A DNA stretch of 64,000 nt from Rhizobium leguminosarum bv. trifolii WSM1325 (GTDB lineage: Bacteria; Pseudomonadota; Alphaproteobacteria; Rhizobiales; Rhizobiaceae), in the NCBI GenBank assembly GCA_000023185.1, contig CP001622.1, positions 1,798,001 through 1,862,000 on the forward strand, written 5' to 3'. The translations under genes and the position numbers were made by a program. The notes under the pieces were generated by a model. It did no database searches and was not told the origin of the DNA. It was given only the letters and a program-made list of their open reading frames with translations. How positions within the stretch are numbered: the first letter of the stretch is position 1; the number at the start of each line of letters is the position of its first letter. Positions 56,304 through 64,000 of the stretch are shown here, piece after piece.

Positions 56304-57377
56304 ATGGCATCTGTTGAACTCACCGATATCAGCAAGACCTATGGCGCCGTCGACGTCATCCACGGCATTTCACTTCATATTGAGGATGGGGAATTCGTCG
56401 CCCTCGTCGGGCCGTCCGGTTGCGGAAAATCAACGCTGCTGCGGATGATCGCCGGTCTCGAGGAGATCACCGATGGCGAGATCGCCATCGGCGGCAAAGT
56501 CGTCAACGCCATGACGCCGCGCGAGCGCAACATCGCCATGGTCTTCCAATCCTACGCGCTTTACCCGCACATGACCGTTGCCGAAAACATGGGCTTCAAT
56601 CTGAAGCTCGCCGGCGTTGCTAAACCCCAGATCGAGGCCCGGGTGGCCGAGGCCGCCCGCATGCTGGATCTCGCCGAACTCCTCGACCGCAAGCCGGCCC
56701 AGCTTTCCGGCGGCCAGCGCCAGCGCGTCGCCATGGGACGCGCCGTCGTGCGCAATCCGGCCGTCTTCCTGTTCGACGAACCGCTGTCCAACCTCGATGC
56801 CAAGTTGCGCGTGCAGATGCGCTCGGAAATCAAGACGCTGCACCAGAAGGTCAGGACGACCTCGATCTATGTCACCCATGACCAGATCGAAGCGATGACG
56901 CTTGCCGACCGCATCGTCGTTCTCAATCAGGGCAGGGTGGAACAGCAGGGCACGCCGCTCGAACTCTACAGGAAGCCCGCCAATCTCTTCGTCGCCGCCT
57001 TCATAGGATCGCCGGCAATGAACATGCTCGAAGGCACGGTCGACGGAGAAAATGGTGGGCCTGCTGCTCGTCTCAGCGACGGCACGGCGATCCGCATCGC
57101 GCCGGACCGCAAGGTCAAGGCCGGCCAGGCCATCACCATCGGCCTGCGTCCCGAACATCTCGTTCCCGGTGTCGCCGCCGGCACGCCGCTCGCCGGTCGG
57201 ACGATGCTGGTGGAACCCACCGGCGCCCAGACCCATGTGGTCTTCGATCTTGCCGGCCAGCAGGTGACCGCCATCGTCGACGGCGAATACCCCGCCCGTT
57301 ACGGCGCCGTCTTCGAGGCAAGCATCACCAGCGATCAGGTCCACGTCTTCGACCGCGGTACTGGTGTGGCGCTGTAG
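56304..57377 (+). CDS. Sugar ABC transporter ATPase (UgpC/MsmK-type)
   Basis: A 357-residue ATPase: Walker [10 protein letters not shown], signature [14 protein letters not shown], Walker [13 protein letters not shown], plus a C-terminal TOBE/OB regulatory domain ([11 protein letters not shown]). ATG 56304 follows GGAGGTGCAATC. It ends the operon. Confidence 0.95.
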   Translation: MASVELTDISKTYGAVDVIHGISLHIEDGEFVALVGPSGCGKSTLLRMIAGLEEITDGEIAIGGKVVNAMTPRERNIAMVFQSYALYPHMTVAENMGFNLKLAGVAKPQIEARVAEAARMLDLAELLDRKPAQLSGGQRQRVAMGRAVVRNPAVFLFDEPLSNLDAKLRVQMRSEIKTLHQKVRTTSIYVTHDQIEAMTLADRIVVLNQGRVEQQGTPLELYRKPANLFVAAFIGSPAMNMLEGTVDGENGGPAARLSDGTAIRIAPDRKVKAGQAITIGLRPEHLVPGVAAGTPLAGRTMLVEPTGAQTHVVFDLAGQQVTAIVDGEYPARYGAVFEASITSDQVHVFDRGTGVAL

Positions 57378-57445
57378 GCGGGGCAGTTTGTCCCACGGCT
57401 GTCCGATTTGCGGCGACGAGCGGGGACCGGGAGGGGTGCGGCATA

Positions 57446-57473
57446 CCCTCTTCTCCCCGAGGAGAGAAGAGGG
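57446..57473 (+). terminator. Hairpin after the sugar ABC operon
   Basis: CCCTCTTCTC pairs perfectly with GAGAAGAGGG around an 8-nt loop, about 70 bp after the ATPase stop. No clear T-run, but the position suits operon termination. Confidence 0.55.
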
Positions 57474-57552
57474 AGTCGAGAGATCGCGCGATGCCCCTTT
57501 GCGCGCAAGCCGAGTTAGAAGGAGGAGGGGCGAGACACATGGCTCCAGCTAA

Positions 57553-58242
57553 TCAATACTGTGATTTGTCTTGCCATTTCGCGAGCCGTTCTCGGCGCGT
57601 TCTCGAAAATTGAATAACATCGAATATAAAACTGTCTTCTTCCGGAAAGTCTTTCTTGATCTGTTCGATTTCCTTGCCGTCGCGGATGCAACGAATGATA
57701 TCTAGCCCTCGAACTGCGCGTTTGAGAATGGAGGCATTCCAGAAATCATTACTCAGAGGGTTAGGGAACCGAAACTCAGGCCAACCAGCTCCAGCTTCAA
57801 CCAATTGGGAAAAGTTTTCAAATCTCTCATCGGATATAGGGACCGCCCAATTAATTACTTCCACCCTCACATGTAGGTTCAAGTCCAATAGGCATTTAGC
57901 CAAGGCGTTGGAAATCGTTTGATCATAGCGTCCGGAATTCACTGTGTATTCGACAAACGCCCTACGACAATCTGACAGGGCGTCATCGGCGAGTTGTGTC
58001 GCAGCGACATTCAAACCTTCTACCTCCTGCCCCAACTCCGCAAGATAGTGTGCACCACGGAGGCGGTCCCGCGAACTCTCCGAAAGAAGGAGATCGATGA
58101 GGAATTCTAGATCAACTCCTTGTCGCCATCTTCTTAAAACGGATTGTGTTGCGGCATACCTGTTTTCGTTACCGACATCCTTGTCTTGGATGATATTCAT
58201 AAGTGCGGAAGTTGATCGTTCATCAAAATGATCACTATTCAT
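57553..58242 (-). CDS. Hypothetical HEAT-like helical protein
   Basis: A 229-residue protein of repeating amphipathic helices (SRDRLRGAHYLAELGQEVEG, DLNLHVRVEVINWAVPIS), reminiscent of HEAT repeats. It looks less GC-rich than its neighbours and has no signal peptide or catalytic motif. It could be an immunity-type protein, but nothing nearby supports that directly. Confidence 0.6.
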   Translation of the reverse strand: MNSDHFDERSTSALMNIIQDKDVGNENRYAATQSVLRRWRQGVDLEFLIDLLLSESSRDRLRGAHYLAELGQEVEGLNVAATQLADDALSDCRRAFVEYTVNSGRYDQTISNALAKCLLDLNLHVRVEVINWAVPISDERFENFSQLVEAGAGWPEFRFPNPLSNDFWNASILKRAVRGLDIIRCIRDGKEIEQIKKDFPEEDSFIFDVIQFSRTRRERLAKWQDKSQY

Positions 58243-58402
58243 CTGCGGCCTTTATTGTGCTGTCGCTTCCGGAATTTCGATCAAAAGACCGAAACGGACG
58301 GATGAGCGGCTAAGCCACTTGGTTTCTCAACCATATCCGCCGCCACCGGACGTTGCCAATGCCACAAGTTGCACTATTGTCTGTCCGGCACGCAAAAACC
58401 TG

Positions 58403-59169
58403 ATGGTGGTTATGCCGGTAGTAACTCGACATCTCATTGACCGGGGTGACGGAGCCACGGTCGAGCTTTTTCAAGCTCAAGCCGCAAGCGAAACGCCCAC
58501 AGGAGCAATCCTATTTGTCCACGGCAATCAGGGTGGCCGTCTGCTTGGAGGGATAGAGGCGGTCGATAGCGGCGCGTTGCATCGGTTCTGTTCTGGTTTG
58601 AATATCACTGCTGCGGCAGTCTCGCAGCCCTGTTTCGGGGCGTCAGACGGCCCTCCAGATTTTTGCGGTCCCAAAACCCAGCAAGCGATCATAGCTGCTC
58701 TCGCTTTCCTGCGGGGCCAGCCTTCCGTCGATCCTAACCGAATTGTTCTCTACGGAAACAGTCGTGGTGCCGTTGCATCGGCAATGGTCGCCACCCAGGT
58801 TTCTGATCTGCGAGCAGTCATCCTATCCAGCGGCGTCTATGACCTTGAAGTCGCTTATCACGAGAGTTCAGACGGTTTGCGGTGGGCTATCGAGAAAGAG
58901 GCGGGCCTATCGAGAGAGGCCTTTCTGGCTCGCTCTGCAATTCATTATGCGCCCGAAGTTCGGTCTGAGACGCTGTGCTGCATGGAAAGCATGACGACCG
59001 TGCTCCTGTTGCCCAAGCCGAACTCTTCTCAAAAGCTCTGTCCAATGCCGGAGTCCTGGCGACGCTTCACGTCTTTGAGTGTGGACATCAAATTCCAAGG
59101 AACCACATGCAGGGAGCTCTCAGGCCCTTCCTGCAAAGGGTGTTCAATCCCGTCGTGACCTACCACTAA
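58403..59169 (+). pseudogene. Alpha/beta hydrolase, frameshifted
   Basis: The first frame gives an intact N-terminal part: LFVHGNQGGR (oxyanion region), YGNSRGAVAS (nucleophile Ser) and SSGVYDLEVAY. Near 58973-58976 one base is missing (ETL then LHGK). The other frame continues LHGKHDDRAPVAQAELF and HVFECGHQIPRNH with the acid and His of the triad. Without the shift it would be a dipeptidyl-peptidase-like hydrolase of about 255 residues. The start is uncertain (ATG 58403 or 58412). Confidence 0.8.
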
Positions 59170-59255
59170 GGCAGCATGCCAGCTTCGGGCAGCGGGAAAG
59201 TGGCGAAAACCCAAAAGAGATCAAGCCCAAACCCGCCTCTTGAAGGAGGAGAAAA

Positions 59256-59756
59256 ATGAAACGCATCGAGATGGAGGTGAGCGGCGGCTGCCAGTGCGGT
59301 GCCGTGCGCTACCACGCAACCGCTATGTTTGACAATTCGCATCTCTGCCATTGCCGCATGTGCCAAAAAGCCTCGGGCAACGTCTTTGCCGCGCTCGTCG
59401 CCGCGCCCGATGATGCGCTCAGCTGGACACGCGGCAAGCCGAGCGTCTGGAAGAGTTCGGAGCTTGTCGAGCGCGGCTTCTGCGCCAATTGCGGCACGCC
59501 ATTGTTCTTCCACCACCTCGAAAACGGTCGCACCAACCTGATGATCGGTTCGCTTGACGATCCGCACGCCTTCTCGCCGCTTGCCAATACCTGCACCGAG
59601 AACATGGTGGCATGGTTCGATACGATCACGGGCATAGAAAATACCGGTGCGACCGAAGACAACGGCGCCGACTGGGCGGCGGCGATCAAGGAGAGCAACA
59701 ACCAGCACCCCGATCACGATACCGCCTCATGGGCGGTGAGGGGGCGTGATGGCTGA
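59256..59756 (+). CDS. GFA/CENP-V family zinc protein
   Basis: A 166-residue protein with the zinc motifs GGCQCGAVRYHA, CHCRMCQKASG and FCANCGTPLF. The family is named for glutathione-dependent formaldehyde-activating enzyme; most members have unproven activities on glutathione adducts. AAGGAGGAGAAA precedes the ATG. Confidence 0.9.
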   Translation: MKRIEMEVSGGCQCGAVRYHATAMFDNSHLCHCRMCQKASGNVFAALVAAPDDALSWTRGKPSVWKSSELVERGFCANCGTPLFFHHLENGRTNLMIGSLDDPHAFSPLANTCTENMVAWFDTITGIENTGATEDNGADWAAAIKESNNQHPDHDTASWAVRGRDG

Positions 59757-59889
59757 GTCCTATCCGGTGCTGCGCTGTCCGAGGCCATGGCGTGTGGGCA
59801 GTGGCGGGGGCTTTGCTCTGCGACCGGGATCGTTGCACATCGATGCTACCGACCACCGCTAGGCGGGCGATAGCATCGGTTGACGAGGG

Positions 59890-60660
59890 CTACTGTGCTC
59901 CTGCGGCCGCTTCTATGACCGCAGCCACTTCCTTGGCGTGCGAGGCCAGCGAGGCGTGGCCACCCTCGACCGTCGTCACCTTGGCCTTCATCCGTTCGGC
60001 AAAGAAAGCCTGTGCGTGGGGATCAAGGACGAGGTCCTTGGAGCTCAGGACGTACCAGCTTGGCTTGTCGTGCCATGCCGCGACCTCAGCAGGTGCATCG
60101 AAGGCAGTGTGGTTGATCGGCATCTGGTGCGCTGCCAGATGTTCACCGATCTTCTTGGGCAGGTCGCCCGCCACTGCACTGGGGAATACTGCAGGATCGA
60201 TGGTCAAGTAACCCTTTGCGTCGGGCCGAATGGCCGCCGCTCCGGGAGTTGCCGGACCGCTGGCTGCCAATGCTGTGATGGTTTCACCTTTCTCGGGCGC
60301 AAAGGCCGAGACATAGACGAGTGACGCCACCTTGGCGTTGTCGCCCGCCTCGCCGATCACCACGCCACCCCAGGAATGCCCCACCAGGACAACCGGGCCA
60401 TTTTGCGCATCCAGCACCGCATTGGTGGCAGCGACGTCGTCAGCAAGCGAGGTCAATGGGTTCTTTACCGCAGTCACCTTGTAGCCCTTGACGGTCAGGA
60501 TTGCAGCGACGCCGTCCCAACTGGTTTCGTCGACGAAGGCGCCGTGGACAAGAACGATATTCTTGATTGTTTGATCCGGGAGAGCCGGCTGGGCCCACGC
60601 GGGTGCAGCACCAAGCATGCCGGTCGTCAGCATCAGGGCGGACATAAGAAGAGATTTCAT
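59890..60660 (-). CDS. Exported alpha/beta hydrolase
   Basis: A 256-residue hydrolase with a signal peptide ending APAWA (about residue 23). Oxyanion motif VLVHGAFVDET, nucleophile VGHSWGGVV, acid in SSKDLVLDP and His in EGGHASL. A periplasmic esterase-like role. It is divergent from the broken AraC gene, which probably regulated it. Confidence 0.88.
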   Translation of the reverse strand: MKSLLMSALMLTTGMLGAAPAWAQPALPDQTIKNIVLVHGAFVDETSWDGVAAILTVKGYKVTAVKNPLTSLADDVAATNAVLDAQNGPVVLVGHSWGGVVIGEAGDNAKVASLVYVSAFAPEKGETITALAASGPATPGAAAIRPDAKGYLTIDPAVFPSAVAGDLPKKIGEHLAAHQMPINHTAFDAPAEVAAWHDKPSWYVLSSKDLVLDPHAQAFFAERMKAKVTTVEGGHASLASHAKEVAAVIEAAAGAQ

Positions 60661-60826
60661 TTGGAGCTCCTACAGGGCGCATCAGCGCAATTGCTTAATT
60701 CGGATAATCTGCAATGCTATCGCCTACGCGACGGCAGGAAGACCAGGATGGCCTTGCCTTCGCGCAAACACTTGAACTGCCAGATAATTCCTCGTTGAAG
60801 ACAAAACCAAACTAGGGCTCACCGAG

Positions 60827-61824
60827 ATGGATCACCATGACCAGAGCCCCGCAATGCATGCTCCGTCGTCCAAAAATGCGATTATGCTCGCCTCTCGGGT
60901 GGATCTGCTCTCCCAGATTTTGGCCATGGTCAGCCTGCATGGCGAAATCGTCTTTACAGTTGAGCTCAGCCAACCATGGGCGTTACGCTTTCATCCAGGA
61001 GCGGCTTATTTCTTCATCGTGCTCGAAGGGGGCCTGAGCGTTGTGAACGATCAGGGCCATGCCTTGCAGGTGGCAACTGGCGATCTGATCATGCTGCCGA
61101 GAGGCCTTGGACACGGCTTGAGCGATGGCGAGTGTGCAACTGAGGCTGACTTGGCAGCCCTGATGGCGGCGCAGGTTACCGCCGAAAAACTCAATGTCTC
61201 CCACGGCGGAGGCGGCCAGCAGACCAAGCTTATCGCCGGAGCCTTTCGGTTCGAAAGCGCTTCCGTGCCCTGGCTCGTATCGGCACTGCCGTCGGTCATA
61301 CACATTCCAAAAGCTAGCGGCGAGACCGCCGGATGGGCCGAGGGCCTTGGCTACTTCATGATGAAGGAAGCCCAGGAGGTGTATCCCGGCGCGTCCATCA
61401 TGATTTCACGGCTGATCGACGTGCTGGTGATCAGTATCCTGCGGAGCTGGGTGCGGATCGAGCGGGGCGGCAATGTCGGCTGGCTTGGAGCGCTCGGGGA
61501 TGCGCGCATCAGCCGCGCGCTCAAGGCCATCCACGACGAACCTTATCGGCGCTGGACCGTGCTCGATCTGGCTCGGGTGGCGGGCCTGTCTCGGTCCGGC
61601 TTCGCGGCGCGATTTACAGCATTGGTGAAAGAAGCGCCACTTCCTACCACAGTCGCTGGCGGCTGACGCTCGCCTTGGGCTTGATGCGCCAGCCTGATGC
61701 CAAGGTTGGGTCGGTCGCCAGGCAAGTCGGCTATGATTCCGAAGCAGCCTTCAGCCGAGCCTTCAAGGCACAGTTTGGTTTTGCGCCCATGAATGCCAAA
61801 TCGACAACTATTCAGGATCGATGA
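60827..61824 (+). pseudogene. AraC-family regulator with cupin domain, frameshifted
   Basis: The N-terminal part is an AraC-type cupin domain (VSLHGEIVFTVELSQPWALR and GDLIMLPRGLGHGL), followed by the first helix-turn-helix (TVLDLARVAGLSRSGFAARF). Near 61641-61644 one base is lost and the frame stops at TGA. The second frame continues SRWRLTLALGLMRQPDAKVG and VARQVGYDSEAAFSRAFKAQ, the second helix-turn-helix. So the regulator is broken before its main DNA-contact helices. Confidence 0.85.
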
Positions 61825-61979
61825 TGGTGTAGATCCGGCGCAATGCATGAACTCGCCCTGATAACAGACACGTCGCTTCCGGCCCCGTAGCGGTCGTCTA
61901 TCCAAACCGAGCCGATGTCCGTTGCTGGTGCGAACCGGACAGCCGCCGGGCCACCCCGGCGGCCTACTGCCGCGATATA

Positions 61980-62912
<933 letters not shown>

Positions 62913-62938
62913 CTATTTCTTACGTGTTGAAAACCGGG

Positions 62939-63913
62939 TCACTCGCTGTCGAGCACTTGCAGAAGTGCGGCGATATAGCCGTAGCAGAAGGCAAATGCGG
63001 TGGCGGTTGGATCCTTGCCGCTGACGGTCGGCACATGGTCGGGCATCAGCATGTATTTGAAGCCCACCTCCTTGTAGATCCTGGCGGAGCGGACCATGTC
63101 CATGTCGCCTTCTTCAGGGAAGGTCTCCATGAAGGACAGCTTGCCGCCGCGAATATTGCGGAAGTGAACATTGAAGATCTTACCGCGCTGGCCGAACCAG
63201 CGGATGACATCGTCGATTTCCTTGCCGGGATTTTCCAGCATCTCGCCGATCGAACCCTGGCAGAAATTGAGGCCGTGATAGGGGTTTTCGCGCATTAGCA
63301 CGAATTTCTTTAGGCCTTCCACCGTGCCGAGCACCCGCGTGACGCCGCGATAGCCCGGCGGCGTATAGGGATCGTGCGGATGGCAGGCGAGCCGGACGCG
63401 GTTGCTTGCAGCGACAGGAACGACGCGTTCCAGGAAATAGTCGATCCGTTCCCAGTTTTCGTCTTCGGAAAGCACACCGGCAAGGCCGGGCTCGGCCTGC
63501 TGATCCGTCTTGTCCCAGCGGAAGCTCGCATTCAGAGATCCGCCGCGCCCCGGCTCATCCGGCGTACGGGGAATGCCGATCAGGTTGAGATTGTACTTCA
63601 CCGCAGGAATGCCGGCGGCGGCGGTATTCTCGATCAGCTTGCAGACGGCGTCGATCTGTCTGTCGCGATCGGGGCCGGCAAGCAGAATATCAGGATAGGA
63701 AGCCTTCTCGATCGGCTGCGAGGGCAGCGGCAACTGGATCATGTCGAGGATCAGGCCGAAGCTTTCGACCTTGTCGCGATGGCGCTCGAGATCGGAGAGC
63801 GTCCAGCTGCTCGGCTTCCCCGGTGGGTCGGCATTGATATGCTTCACGCCCAGTTGCGCGAAGATACGATAATCGTCGTCGTCCCGCGCGGCGACCTGTG
63901 TTCCCAGATACAT
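62939..63913 (-). CDS. Mannonate dehydratase-like protein
   Basis: A 324-residue TIM-barrel protein related to UxuA: MYLGTQVAARDDDDYRIFAQ, metal-site blocks ACHPHDPYTPPG and LNFCQGSIGEM, and LMPDHVPTVSGKD. UxuA dehydrates D-mannonate to KDG; the fold is also used by other sugar-acid enzymes. ATG 63913 has AAAGAGAC upstream; 63946 is a possible longer start. First gene of the operon with kdgD. Confidence 0.85.
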   Translation of the reverse strand: MYLGTQVAARDDDDYRIFAQLGVKHINADPPGKPSSWTLSDLERHRDKVESFGLILDMIQLPLPSQPIEKASYPDILLAGPDRDRQIDAVCKLIENTAAAGIPAVKYNLNLIGIPRTPDEPGRGGSLNASFRWDKTDQQAEPGLAGVLSEDENWERIDYFLERVVPVAASNRVRLACHPHDPYTPPGYRGVTRVLGTVEGLKKFVLMRENPYHGLNFCQGSIGEMLENPGKEIDDVIRWFGQRGKIFNVHFRNIRGGKLSFMETFPEEGDMDMVRSARIYKEVGFKYMLMPDHVPTVSGKDPTATAFAFCYGYIAALLQVLDSE

Positions 63914-63939
63914 ATTTGAGTCTCTTTCAAAATTATCCA

Positions 63940-63953
63940 ATGTCATATGACAT
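63940..63953. promoter_or_regulatory. Perfect palindrome before the sugar-acid operon
   Basis: ATGTCATATGACAT is a perfect 14-bp palindrome 27-40 bp before the first ATG, in AT-rich promoter-like sequence. The form suits a GntR-family regulator, which commonly governs hexuronate genes; none is visible in the window. Confidence 0.55.
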
Positions 63954-64000
63954 AATATGAATTTCGAAGAGTGTCGAGCCCTATTGCTGCTCCGCGAGCA

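Overview
The window is high-GC alphaproteobacterial chromosome and looks like the Rhizobium etli / R. leguminosarum clade. The evidence is the dusB(nifR3)-ntrB-ntrC ... ntrY-ntrX-(aminotransferase)-hfq-hflX-mazG order, a fused ispDF, the cysG-DUF2849-cysI-DUF934 sulfite reduction operon, rhizobial intergenic palindromes, DUF982 proteins and EcfG-type (GGAAC-N16/17-CGTT) promoters. The species call rests on gene families and order, not on a database search.

Layout. 1-3.2 kb: tandem P-loop kinase-like genes, a RatA/COQ10-like START protein, and a leftward pncC-ispDF pair. 3.3-16 kb: nitrogen regulation and RNA core. dusB-ntrB-ntrC are translationally coupled. A ~2.7 kb insert follows (aldo/keto reductase, two small envelope proteins, a strong orphan terminator and two DnaA-box-like sites). 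Then come ntrY-ntrX, a D-amino-acid aminotransferase, hfq and hflX. 16-24 kb: mazG, a nucleoside deaminase, the siroheme/sulfite reductase operon, a UbiH-type hydroxylase and an AEC transporter. 24-34 kb: metabolic accessory genes, namely an MBL hydrolase, a sulfatase relic, two SDRs and a complete Lrp-regulated polar amino acid ABC operon with a saccharopine-dehydrogenase-like enzyme. A potassium-channel protein with a zinc ribbon and ccdA close this block.

34.4-46 kb: tRNA-Lys(UUU) followed by a visibly AT-richer mosaic of small or unknown genes. It holds a HEPN-like protein, two related tiny proteins, a CsbD stress protein, a 24-residue membrane peptide and a small lipoprotein. It also holds a frameshifted Fic toxin with its intact upstream partner, a DUF4242-adenylate cyclase fusion, two DUF982 genes and a dicistron of tiny genes directly behind a near-ideal rhizobial LexA box. 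Three EcfG-like promoters here suggest a general-stress cluster. 45.6-50 kb: a detoxification module (MFS efflux pump, flavin monooxygenase, divergent MarR with two matching operators).

49.9-57.4 kb: a ThuA/ThuB-like pair, a ROK repressor and a divergent four-gene sugar ABC transporter, with a candidate EcfG promoter in the divergent gap. 57.5-62 kb: weakly recognised or decaying genes, including a frameshifted alpha/beta hydrolase and a frameshifted AraC regulator. 62-64 kb: a two-gene sugar-acid operon (mannonate-dehydratase-like and KdgD) behind a perfect 14-bp palindrome.

The most novel-looking signals are the LexA-box dicistron, the EcfG-promoter-driven micro-membrane genes, the orphan terminator after ntrC, and the HEPN-like gene beside tRNA-Lys. 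All regulatory-site calls were made by eye and are inference until tested.
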